Below, in pieces: positions 32,934-41,033 of a stretch of DNA of 56,543 nt. The position numbers and the translations under genes were made by a program. Below the pieces are notes generated by a model. The model was not told where the DNA came from and did no database searches. It saw only the letters and a list, made by a program, of their open reading frames with translations. Origin of the DNA: JAHFLD01 sp964367145 (GTDB taxonomy: Bacteria; Patescibacteriota; Minisyncoccia; UBA6257; 1-14-0-10-40-38); contig CAYIWJ010000001.1 in NCBI GenBank assembly GCA_964367145.1, forward strand, positions 1 to 56,543. The letters run 5' to 3'. How positions within the stretch are numbered: the stretch's first letter is position 1; each line of letters begins with the position of its first letter.

Positions 32934-34919
32934 TTACTTTTTAGATTTTTTCTCCAGTGCCTTAATCTCGTCTCTTAATAAGGCGGCCAGTTCAAAATCA
33001 AGTTCATCGGCGGCCTTACGCATTTCTCTCTGCTTTTCGCGCAAGAGAGCCTGCAAGCCGGAGCGTGATTTTGGAACCGGCGCCAACTCCAGATTTAAAA
33101 TCTTCTCCGCGGGCAAAATATCTCTAATTTCCTTAATAATAGTCGTTGGAGTAATGCCGTGTTCGGCATTATACGCCAACTGCAATTTACGTCGCCGATT
33201 GGTCTCTTTAACCGCGCGTTCAATTGATCCGGTCATCTGATCGGCGTAAAGCAAGACCTCACCGCGCACGTTGCGCGCCGCTCGTCCGATGGTTTGAATC
33301 AAAGAAGTCTCGCTCCGCAAAAAACCCTCTTTATCCGCATCCAAAATTGCCACCAGCGATACTTCCGGCAAGTCCAAGCCTTCTCGCAAAAGGTTCACGC
33401 CGATTAAAACATCAAACATACCCCTGCGCAGATTGGTCAAGATTCGAATTCTGTCCAGGGTTTTGACATCGCTATGAAGATAATTAACCTTCATGCCAAG
33501 TCCCTCCAAGTGCGCGCTCAAATCCTCCGCCATTCGCTTGGTAAGCGTCGTTACCAAAACTCGCTCTTTTTTATCCACCCTCTCTTTGAGTCGTGGCACC
33601 AAGTCATGCACTTGTCCGGTAGCCGGCAGGATGGTAATTATCGGATCCACCAATCCGGTCGGCCGAATAATTTGCTCCACGATGGCGGAGCTGATATTTT
33701 TTTCGTAATTAGCCGGAGTAGCCGAGACATAAATCACCTGGCCGATTCTGGCGTTAAACTCCTCGGCGGTTAGAGGGCGATTATCAGCGGCCGATGGCAG
33801 ACGAAACCCGTATTCAATCAAAGTCTTTTTGCGGGCGGCGTCTCCGGCGTACATACCGCCGATTTGCGGAACCGTCACGTGTGATTCGTCAATCACCGTC
33901 AAAAAGTCTTCAGGAAAATAATCCAAAAGAGTTTCCGGCGGCGCGCCGGCTTCACGGCCGGAAAGATGACGAGAATAATTTTCAATCCCGTGGCAGTAGC
34001 CGATTTCTTCCATCATCGCCAAGTCAAACTTAGTGCGCCGCTCCAGACGTTCCGCCTCTAATAGTTTTCCGTTCTTCTCAAAATACGCGAGCTGACCTTG
34101 AAGCTCGCGTCGAATATCGGCCACGGCGCGGGTTCGAGCCGCTTTGGTGGTGATAAAATGCTTGGCCGGCGCAATTAAAACATGGGGGACTGTCGGAGTC
34201 TGCTCCGGAACAAAACCCTGCACCGGATCAACTTCATAAAGCGCCACGATTTTTTTTGATTCGGAATTTCCATCAATCGCCCCCAACTCAAAGCGATAAA
34301 TAATTTCCCGATCCGGCGGCATGATTTCCCAATTGTCGCCTCGCACTCTAAAAGTCCCGCGGCGCAAATCGGCGTTCGTGCGGGTAAAGTGGAGCGCCAC
34401 CAACTTACGCATCAACTCACTTCGCCGAATAATCGTTCCGGCCTTAAAATCAAAAATGTTTTCGCGGTATTCTTCCGGAGCTCCCAAACCATAAATACAA
34501 GAAACCGAAGCCACTACAATCACGTCCCGCCGCGTCAGCAAGGCGGCGGTTGCCGCGTGGCGCAACTTGTCGATTTCTTCATTAATTAAGGCCTCCTTAT
34601 CTATATAGGTATCGCTGGACGGCATATAAGCCTCTGGCTGGTAGTAATCATAATAAGAAACAAAATAATGCACCGCGTTTTGCGGAAATAATTCGCGAAA
34701 CTCGTTGCACAGTTGCGCGGCAAGCGTTTTGTTGTGCGCGATGACCAAAGTTGGACGATTGAGGTTGGCTATCACGTTGGCGACGGTGAAAGTTTTGCCC
34801 GAGCCGGTTACGCCGAGCAAAGTTTGTCGCTCCATTTTTTCTTCAACGCCACGAGTTAAAGCCGCGATGGCTTGCGGCTGGTCTCCGGCTGGAATATTTT
34901 GCGAAACCAATTTGAACAT
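32934..34919 (-). CDS. uvrB: excinuclease ABC subunit B
   Basis: 661 residues from ATG 34919 (MFKLVSQNIPAGDQPQAI); a longer open frame upstream has no family support. Helicase motifs are all present: Walker A GVTGSGKT, the beta-hairpin region YYDYYQPEAY, DESH box, and the C-terminal helicase QTIGRAARN. The C-terminal UVR domain (ALLREKQREMRKAADELDFELAALLRDEI) contacts UvrC. It verifies damage after UvrA. Same transcription unit as uvrA. Confidence 0.96.
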   Translation of the reverse strand: MFKLVSQNIPAGDQPQAIAALTRGVEEKMERQTLLGVTGSGKTFTVANVIANLNRPTLVIAHNKTLAAQLCNEFRELFPQNAVHYFVSYYDYYQPEAYMPSSDTYIDKEALINEEIDKLRHAATAALLTRRDVIVVASVSCIYGLGAPEEYRENIFDFKAGTIIRRSELMRKLVALHFTRTNADLRRGTFRVRGDNWEIMPPDREIIYRFELGAIDGNSESKKIVALYEVDPVQGFVPEQTPTVPHVLIAPAKHFITTKAARTRAVADIRRELQGQLAYFEKNGKLLEAERLERRTKFDLAMMEEIGYCHGIENYSRHLSGREAGAPPETLLDYFPEDFLTVIDESHVTVPQIGGMYAGDAARKKTLIEYGFRLPSAADNRPLTAEEFNARIGQVIYVSATPANYEKNISSAIVEQIIRPTGLVDPIITILPATGQVHDLVPRLKERVDKKERVLVTTLTKRMAEDLSAHLEGLGMKVNYLHSDVKTLDRIRILTNLRRGMFDVLIGVNLLREGLDLPEVSLVAILDADKEGFLRSETSLIQTIGRAARNVRGEVLLYADQMTGSIERAVKETNRRRKLQLAYNAEHGITPTTIIKEIRDILPAEKILNLELAPVPKSRSGLQALLREKQREMRKAADELDFELAALLRDEIKALEKKSKK

Positions 34920-35018
34920 AATAAGGAAATAGCTCCCCGCTCGGCGATAGAGGGGAGTATAGGGCGGATTATAACTCACTCAAATCCCAAAAGCCAGCGA
35001 AAAAAAAGTTTTCCACCG

Positions 35019-35050
35019 TTGACACAAACCGCCTCTGGAGCGATGCTAGA
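35019..35050 (+). promoter_or_regulatory. probable promoter of the orphan gene at 35088
   Basis: A perfect TTGACA at 35019-35024 is followed 17 bases later by GATGCT and then TAGAAA. The -10 is not well resolved. The position suits the SD-led gene at 35088. Confidence 0.45.
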
Positions 35051-35087
35051 AAACGTGCGTCAGCTCTTTTAAAAGGGAGGTGACTTG

Positions 35088-35633
35088 ATGACTGTTATTG
35101 ACACGCTCAAATCAGCGATCAACGCCGAACGTCAGAAAAGGGACAAGATTCGTGAGATGCTCTCCGGAGTAAGAACTCTGGAAGACGCGGAGCTGTGTAC
35201 CGGTTTCGTCGTTCTCCACAATCATGTGACGCGCGCCGTGCGCAACGAGATGCTCAAGTTTTTCATCAGCGATACTTTGCGCGATGATCCCAAACGTTGG
35301 CAAGGATCGCTGGGATTCTATATGGAGCGTCTTTGGCACGATGGCCACGTTAAACTGGCCAAGCGTTGCGCCAAAGCCTTGATTGAAGAAGATGCGCGTT
35401 ACGAACGCTCCGACGGCACTAAGAAGGTGGTTTCTCTGTTTGCGATTTTTGGGCGTTGGAATGATCGGCCGGAAGACTTTGGTGTTGTAAAGCGTGTTCT
35501 CCTTAAGGCGCCTTGGATCAAGGCTCCGGTTTATCGAACCGCCGCCGCCTTAGTCTTAAAAGCGCCCTTCAAGTCCAAAAAAGAATATGTCGCCTGGTGT
35601 CTTAAAAAACGGCATCAAGCCAACGGCTCCTAA
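35088..35633 (+). CDS. orphan protein with strong Shine-Dalgarno
   Basis: 181 residues, no signal peptide, no membrane segment, evenly charged and mostly helical. Segments such as SLGFYMERLWHDGHVKLAKRCAKALIEEDARYE suggest helical repeats of the TPR/HEAT kind, but no family is recognised. The start at 35088 is set by GGGAGGTGA five bases upstream. It stands alone between uvrB and bcp with its own TTGACA box and terminator. Function unknown. Confidence 0.7.
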   Translation: MTVIDTLKSAINAERQKRDKIREMLSGVRTLEDAELCTGFVVLHNHVTRAVRNEMLKFFISDTLRDDPKRWQGSLGFYMERLWHDGHVKLAKRCAKALIEEDARYERSDGTKKVVSLFAIFGRWNDRPEDFGVVKRVLLKAPWIKAPVYRTAAALVLKAPFKSKKEYVAWCLKKRHQANGS

Positions 35634-35663
35634 AACCCTCCGCCAACTCGCGGAGGTTTTTTT
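35634..35663 (+). terminator. intrinsic terminator after 35633
   Basis: CCCTCCGC-CAACTC-GCGGAGG followed by seven T and ATTT. It reaches into the end of the convergent bcp gene. Confidence 0.88.
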
Positions 35664-36138
35664 ATTTGGCTAAAATCGCGAGGTCGCGCAAAACCTCTTG
35701 AGCGTGCTCCATCGGCTTAACTTTCTCGTAGATTTTAACGATTTTTCCCTTGGGGTCAATTAGAAACGAAGTCCGAACCGTTCCCATATATTCCCGTCCC
35801 ATCATTTTCTTTCTTTGCCAAACCCCATAAAGATTGACCACTTTTTTTTCGGTGTCGGCCAATAGGGGAAACGGAAGTTGATACTTTTCGGCAAACGCCG
35901 CATGACTCTTAACCGAGTCGGTGCTAACCCCAAGCACCGTAGCTTTGATTTTTTTAAAACCATGAAAATCGTCGCGAATGGCGCAGGCCTCGGCCGTGCA
36001 TCCCGAAGTATTGTCTTTGGGATAAAAATACAGCAAAACCCACTGACCCAAAAAATCAACGAGCGATCGGGGAGTATTCTTTTGGTCGGATAAAGTAAAT
36101 AAAGGCGCCGAAGAACCAACTAAAATTTTAGTTTTCAT
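35662..36138 (-). CDS. bcp: peroxiredoxin, Bcp/PrxQ type
   Basis: 158 residues. The peroxidatic cysteine is C47 in NTSGCTAEAC, with the resolving C52 five residues on, the typical PrxQ spacing. It reduces peroxides with electrons from a thioredoxin. YFYPKDNTSGCT and the LADTEKKVVNLYGV segment are diagnostic. No Shine-Dalgarno is present, in contrast with the SD-led orphan genes on either side of it. Confidence 0.94.
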   Translation of the reverse strand: MKTKILVGSSAPLFTLSDQKNTPRSLVDFLGQWVLLYFYPKDNTSGCTAEACAIRDDFHGFKKIKATVLGVSTDSVKSHAAFAEKYQLPFPLLADTEKKVVNLYGVWQRKKMMGREYMGTVRTSFLIDPKGKIVKIYEKVKPMEHAQEVLRDLAILAK

Positions 36139-36212
36139 AAATTAATTTTAACACAATCTAAAACGACAAAAAAACCAGTCTAGCGACATTATTTGGCCAT
36201 AAAAATCCTCTA

Positions 36213-36241
36213 TTGACAAATAGAGAACTCCCATGTTATAC
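36213..36241 (+). promoter_or_regulatory. sigma70-type promoter of the orphan gene at 36292
   Basis: TTGACA at 36213-36218, a 17-base spacer, and TTATAC at 36236-36241. The match is strong and the leader would be about 45 bases. Confidence 0.75.
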
Positions 36242-36291
36242 TCCGAGCAGTTCCTCGATTTTCAGGCATTTCTCATTTTAAGGAGCAGAAC

Positions 36292-36597
36292 TTGAGACAA
36301 CTCAAGCCTTCGTATGCCGAACTGGCCAAAATGGTGGCCGATCGGATGCGCGGTCCTTGTGGTCTTCTCTTCCGTCCAGCAGTCTTTACCGTGCTAAAGG
36401 AAAAATTTCTGGAGGCGGATCGGACCTACTTCGTGGAGATCGGCAAGATCCTCGGCGGGCGACGCAGGAATCCTCGACCGAAGATTCAACGTCAACGGGC
36501 CGAAGCGACAACGAACTCTTTCTCTTTTACTCGCTACGCTCGCGATGCGGAACGCGTCTGCCGCCTCCGGCGCGACGAACTTCTGCGTGATCCCTAA
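36292..36597 (+). CDS. small basic orphan protein, TTG start
   Basis: 101 residues, rich in Arg and probably cytoplasmic. It begins with TTG, chosen because AAGGAG lies six bases upstream and the promoter and terminator frame exactly this reading frame. A central cluster of Arg/Lys (GGRRRNPRPKIQRQRAEAT) suggests nucleic-acid contact, though no domain is recognised. Another frame is also open here, so coding is supported mainly by the expression signals. Confidence 0.6.
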   Translation: MRQLKPSYAELAKMVADRMRGPCGLLFRPAVFTVLKEKFLEADRTYFVEIGKILGGRRRNPRPKIQRQRAEATTNSFSFTRYARDAERVCRLRRDELLRDP

Positions 36598-36607
36598 CGC
36601 AGACCAC

Positions 36608-36638
36608 CCCCCCGACTAACCATCGGGGGATTTTTTTA
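36608..36638 (+). terminator. intrinsic terminator after 36597
   Basis: CCCCCGA-CTAACCA-TCGGGGG and a run of seven T. Confidence 0.88.
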
Positions 36639-36661
36639 TTCCCCTTCTCGTAATTTTAGCC

Positions 36662-37510
36662 TTATTCAAAGCACGATTTCAAAATATCCATATTCTTTTT
36701 ATCCGGTCCCAAATTGTCAAATCCCGGAACTTCCAACAGCCACGCCTTATCATACAACTCCTTAAATTTCGCAAGCGCCTCAAATCCTTTTAATCCGATA
36801 AACCCCTCGCCCAAATTTTCGTGCCGGTCATGCTTGGAATTAAACTCGGTTTTGGAATCGTTTACGTGGAGCGCTACGATGTTTTTTAAGCCAATGCTTT
36901 TGTCTAGGCGCTCGAGCAACGCCTCAATTTCACTCTTGGTGTAGTGCTCAATAAGCCCCGCCTCAAAAGCGTGCGCGGTGTCAAAACAAGATTTCACTCG
37001 ATGCGAACCAATTAGTTTTATAAGTTCGCCAATCTCCTCCGGCCGCGAACCGATTTTTTCGCCGCCACCGGCTGCGTTTTCAATAACCAATTCCGCCTTT
37101 CCCGTCGCCGTCTCCAAAACCGAAGTCATCGCCCGCGCCGCTTGATTGATTGCGCCGCCGTTGTTTCCCTTGGACGAACCGGCGTGGAAAATCAAACCCC
37201 GCGCCCCGATCTGCTCGGCAATCATAAGGTGCGCCGTTAGATTACTTATGGACTTGGTAAGCAGATCCGCCTCGGGAGTTCCCAGATTGATCAAATAGCT
37301 CGCGTGAAGATAAACCGACTTAACCGCGCTTTCCTTTGCCACCGTTTTAAATTTTTCCACCTCATCCTTCATTGGTACGCGCGCGTTCCAGGCGCGCGGC
37401 GAAGCGCCAAAAATCTGAATCGTCTCGGCGCCGATCTGGGTTGCGTTTTCTATTGACTTGTATAATCCGCCAGCCGTGGAAACGTGGGCGCCTAAATTAG
37501 GTTTATTCAT
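36662..37510 (-). CDS. nfo: endonuclease IV (AP endonuclease)
   Basis: 282 residues, full length. The TIM-barrel family landmarks are clear: LGAHVSTAGGLYKSIENA at the start, YLINLGTP, CFDTAHAFEAG, ALHVNDSKTEFNSKHDRHENLGEGFIG. The conserved His/Asp/Glu residues of the three-zinc centre are present. It cuts DNA at abasic sites. Start overlaps the dus stop by four bases. Confidence 0.95.
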   Translation of the reverse strand: MNKPNLGAHVSTAGGLYKSIENATQIGAETIQIFGASPRAWNARVPMKDEVEKFKTVAKESAVKSVYLHASYLINLGTPEADLLTKSISNLTAHLMIAEQIGARGLIFHAGSSKGNNGGAINQAARAMTSVLETATGKAELVIENAAGGGEKIGSRPEEIGELIKLIGSHRVKSCFDTAHAFEAGLIEHYTKSEIEALLERLDKSIGLKNIVALHVNDSKTEFNSKHDRHENLGEGFIGLKGFEALAKFKELYDKAWLLEVPGFDNLGPDKKNMDILKSCFE

Positions 37511-38466
37511 GATTGAACGCTTAATGCACCAACAATAACATGCCGCAGTTCTTTTAGCGTAGAGGTCGTAAGCAATCGCACCCGCAGGTCTTTGGCGCCT
37601 TCAACTCCCGACACGTAAGCCGCCGCGTGTTTTCTCATGTCTAAAAAGTTTTTCGTCTTCCCAAAAAGATTGTCAAAAAGCGTTGCGTGATAGAGCAGGG
37701 CATCCAGTCGCTCTCTCAAATCCCTCGGATGCTCCTCGCCCGTAAAAAACCATGGCTGACCCAAAACCGCCCGCCCCACCATCACGCCGTCCAACTTATA
37801 GCGCTCCGTTTTTTCTTTAGCTTCCGCAAGCGTCCTCACATCTCCATTTCCGATGACTAAAGTCTCGGGACTAAGTCGCCGCGCTATTTTCGCGGCCCGG
37901 GCGATTTCTTCCCAGCGCGCTGGAACTTTGGATAATTCTTTCCGCGTCCTTCCATGAATTGTAATGGCCTCGAGTCCAGACTTTAGCAACGCTGGAATCC
38001 AAGTTTCTATCTCTACCTCGTTAAATCCCAGTCGTGTTTTTACCGAGATCGGCAGATCTGGCGCCCCGCGTCGCGCCGCCAAAATAATTTCTTGCGCCAC
38101 CTCTGGAGTCTTAATCATTGCCGCTCCCGCGCCTTGCGCCTCTACTCCGCGGTCTGGGCACCCCATGTTGATGTCGATGCCATCAAACCCCAGCGAAGCG
38201 CACAAGGAAGATGCTCTTTCCATCGCCCCCGCCTTCGCTCCAAAAAGTTGAGCCACAATCGGCCGTTCACTCGGAGCAAAATAAAGATCGGGTAAAAGTT
38301 TTTCCTTGCCCGCGGAGCACAATCCGTCAGCCGAAACAAACTCGGTAAAAAACACGGTCGGTCGCTTATATTTCATCACCGTTTGCCGGAAGGAAGAGTT
38401 AGTAATGTTGGCCATCGGCGCCAAAATCAAAACCGGCCTCGGCAGTGTCAGCCAAAAATTCTGCAT
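37507..38466 (-). CDS. dus: tRNA-dihydrouridine synthase
   Basis: 319 residues. FMN-dependent reductase with the APMANITNSSFR start, INMGCPDRGVEAQGAGAAMIKTPE containing the catalytic Cys, SVKTRLGF, ITIHGRTRKEL and GNGDVRT. It makes dihydrouridine in tRNA D-loops. The position specificity (DusA, B or C type) cannot be assigned. It is paired with nfo through a 4-base overlap. Confidence 0.93.
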   Translation of the reverse strand: MQNFWLTLPRPVLILAPMANITNSSFRQTVMKYKRPTVFFTEFVSADGLCSAGKEKLLPDLYFAPSERPIVAQLFGAKAGAMERASSLCASLGFDGIDINMGCPDRGVEAQGAGAAMIKTPEVAQEIILAARRGAPDLPISVKTRLGFNEVEIETWIPALLKSGLEAITIHGRTRKELSKVPARWEEIARAAKIARRLSPETLVIGNGDVRTLAEAKEKTERYKLDGVMVGRAVLGQPWFFTGEEHPRDLRERLDALLYHATLFDNLFGKTKNFLDMRKHAAAYVSGVEGAKDLRVRLLTTSTLKELRHVIVGALSVQS

Positions 38467-38502
38467 AATTTCCTACTTATAGCACGAGTTAGCGCCAGAG
38501 AG

Positions 38503-40185
38503 CTAGCCAAAAATTCGCCGCCATTTTTTAAGCGACAGCAAGTCATTTTTTTTGAGCTTGGCGAGCATTTTTAATTCTTGATCGGCGACAATCGTCTTAC
38601 CCAAATATTGTCCGGCGGTAAAATTGGGCAACAGAACATAATCGGCTCCGGCTTCATATAAAGATTCTGCGTCTGGTTCAGTCTCGGCGCGCAAGATAAG
38701 CTTTGGTCGCGGCCGAAAACGATAGGCGTAGGCAAGCAAAGCCAGGTTATTTTCCAAATCCGGCGAGGTGGAAATTACAACCCTTGCCGTATTAAACGGT
38801 AGTTTGTCCAAAATTCCGGCATCGGAAATATCGCCCAAAATACCGGCGATTTTTTTGCTTGCCGCTTCTTTAATTACCTGCGGATCAAAATCAACCACCA
38901 ATAAATCCTGCGCCGGCAATTCCAGAGCGATATTCTGCCCAGTTCGCTGAAAGCCGATTAGGATAATAGGCCGCTCAATTTCCGCGCTATTAAAACGCTC
39001 TTCGTGCAGATCGCGGGCGCGTTCAAAGAAGCCAAGCAGTTTGGTGAGTTTCGGAAAAATGGTGTTGGCATGGAGCATCAGATGGGTAGAAATCATAATG
39101 GTAATAATTCCAACGGCGGCGATCAGTCCCGTCTCCGTACTTCCTAAGTGCCCCAACTTAGCTCCTAAAGCGGCCAGGATTAGACTGAACTCCGAAATTT
39201 GCGCCATGGTAAGACTGGTCATAAAACTGGTTCGCTTGCGATAACCCATGAGTCCCATGATGGCGAGTATGATGAGCGGATTGCCGATTAGCACAAAAAG
39301 GGAAAATCCAAGGATAGGCCAGCCGAGTCCCTGAAGATTAGAAAAGACCAGCGAGGAACCCAAAATTACGAAAAAGACCAAAATAAAAAAGTCCCGCAAC
39401 GGCCTCACTCGGCTGGCAATCTCAAAATGCTCTCCCGCGCGAGCTAAGGCAATACCGGCCAAGAAACCGCCAATCGCGAGTGAAAATCCCAAACTCTGCG
39501 CCATCGTGGAAACCAAAAAAACCCAAGCCAGACTAACTAGAAATAACATCTCGGATGACGAAGCCACAAAATCCAAAATACGCGGCATCAGCGTCCTGCC
39601 AATCCAGAGAATGATTACCAATAAGGCAACGCCAGAAATAATGAGTAACGGGAGACCTAGAGGAGCGCTAATCGCCGGATGAGTGCTGTTCAAAAAAAGC
39701 AAAATACTTACCGCTACCACATCCTGCACCAGCAGAATTCCCAAACTCATCTTGCCATAAAGACTATGCAAGTCACGTTTTTCCGACAAAATTTTAACGA
39801 TAATCGCCGTGCTGGAAAAAGTGAGAGCCACCCCGATATAAAGAGCCGGCAATAACGGAAAGGCAAAAAATCTGGCCAGAAAAAAGCCAATCGTTGAAGT
39901 GAAGGCAATCTGCGAAATGCCGATTATGATGGCGTGTTTGCCGACTAGGCGCAGTGAATCATAATTAATTTCCAATCCAACTAAAAATAACAAAAACATG
40001 ATTCCCAGATCGGAAAAAAGAGCAAATACCCCTTGATTGCCGAGATTAAAAAAACCGAAGTGTCCGGCAATAACTCCAGCGGCCAAATAGCCTAGAATTG
40101 CCGGCTGTTTGAAAAACCGCGCGAGTAAGGCCAAAAGCGCCGCCGCTAAAAAAACCAAAGTCAGCTGAGTCAAAAAAGTAATCAT
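38503..40185 (-). CDS. CPA2-type cation:proton antiporter with TrkA-N domain
   Basis: 560 residues. Twelve or so membrane helices (to about 385) with the Kef-type patterns GLEINYDSL and FSSTAIIVKIL, then a cytoplasmic Rossmann domain (about 410-540: IILIGFQRTGQNIALEL, DFDPQVI, GDISDAGIL) that binds a nucleotide and gates transport. It is likely a K+ or Na+/H+ antiporter used in pH or ion balance. Its start overlaps the nuclease gene by four bases. Confidence 0.9.
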   Translation of the reverse strand: MITFLTQLTLVFLAAALLALLARFFKQPAILGYLAAGVIAGHFGFFNLGNQGVFALFSDLGIMFLLFLVGLEINYDSLRLVGKHAIIIGISQIAFTSTIGFFLARFFAFPLLPALYIGVALTFSSTAIIVKILSEKRDLHSLYGKMSLGILLVQDVVAVSILLFLNSTHPAISAPLGLPLLIISGVALLVIILWIGRTLMPRILDFVASSSEMLFLVSLAWVFLVSTMAQSLGFSLAIGGFLAGIALARAGEHFEIASRVRPLRDFFILVFFVILGSSLVFSNLQGLGWPILGFSLFVLIGNPLIILAIMGLMGYRKRTSFMTSLTMAQISEFSLILAALGAKLGHLGSTETGLIAAVGIITIMISTHLMLHANTIFPKLTKLLGFFERARDLHEERFNSAEIERPIILIGFQRTGQNIALELPAQDLLVVDFDPQVIKEAASKKIAGILGDISDAGILDKLPFNTARVVISTSPDLENNLALLAYAYRFRPRPKLILRAETEPDAESLYEAGADYVLLPNFTAGQYLGKTIVADQELKMLAKLKKNDLLSLKKWRRIFG

Positions 40186-40937
40186 TGGCTTTCAACTTGT
40201 AGGGCGTTTTGTCGATAACTACAGTATTCGCAATCCGATTCCGCTACGGGCGGCAAATCTTCTTCTAGACAAGCTCGAGCTTTAACCAGCGTTTCCGAAA
40301 TCCAGCCGTCATTGCCGGTATATGGAATAAGTTTAATATCAAACTCCAACTTGCCATCAAAAGCTTCGCGATCGGTCTTGCCGTTGCAGTAAACAAAATA
40401 TCCGGTATCCGAAACTTTTAAACCGCGACCGCGCAAGAGCCACTGGTAAAACTCCATCTGTCGCTTGTAGCTTATCTGCCATTCGGCATCCAAATTAACT
40501 TCGGTTAGTTTACTGGTCGCCTTGTAGTCAACGACAATATAATTTCCCACTTCATCCTTCCACAGATCATCAATGGCGCCATAAACGATAAAATTAGTCG
40601 GCTCATGATTAACTCGAATTCCGGTAAAATTATGCCGCCAATTGGGAAGTTCAGGATGTTGAGCCGGAACCGCGGTCAAACCGTAATGCTTCAAGAGGGG
40701 ATGAACCGTACCTGCCGCTCGGTGAATATCAAATTCTTTTTTGAGTAAAGTGTCCACGGCGCTGTTCAAGGTAAACGGCGGTCCCGAAGGTCGGCCGATA
40801 CCATGTCTGCGATCCAAATAAAAACAGCGTGAACAATCCAAGAACAATTCCACCTTGCTCCGGCTTAGTTCAAAAGCTTCTTCGGCGCCCGGCACGTAAA
40901 GTTTTCGCGGCCGCCGAAAGGTCTTAAATTTTCCCAT
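40182..40937 (-). CDS. PD-(D/E)XK nuclease with Cas4-like cysteine pairs
   Basis: 251 residues. The nuclease core YGAIDDLW...NYIVVDYKATSK contains the D-x-K motif and the QMEFYQWLL helix typical of RecB/Cas4 nucleases. Two CxxC pairs, C35/C38 near the N terminus and C236/C239 near the C terminus, match the layout that holds an iron-sulfur cluster in Cas4/AddB-like enzymes. No cas genes or CRISPR repeats are nearby, so a repair role is more likely. Family call secure, role inferred. Confidence 0.86.
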   Translation of the reverse strand: MGKFKTFRRPRKLYVPGAEEAFELSRSKVELFLDCSRCFYLDRRHGIGRPSGPPFTLNSAVDTLLKKEFDIHRAAGTVHPLLKHYGLTAVPAQHPELPNWRHNFTGIRVNHEPTNFIVYGAIDDLWKDEVGNYIVVDYKATSKLTEVNLDAEWQISYKRQMEFYQWLLRGRGLKVSDTGYFVYCNGKTDREAFDGKLEFDIKLIPYTGNDGWISETLVKARACLEEDLPPVAESDCEYCSYRQNALQVESQ

Positions 40938-40979
40938 CTTATAATTATATCACGACAAGAAAATAAGCGGCGCAAAACA

Positions 40980-41022
40980 AAAATCCGGCGGCGCGTAATT
41001 CGCGCCGCCGGATTTTGTTCTT
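40980..41022 (-). terminator. intrinsic terminator of the surface-protein gene
   Basis: A perfect stem of about 14 base pairs (AATCCGGCGGCGCG with its complement, loop TAATT); on the minus strand it is followed by TTTTTTGTTTTG. Confidence 0.92.
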
Positions 41023-41033
41023 AATTGCAATTA

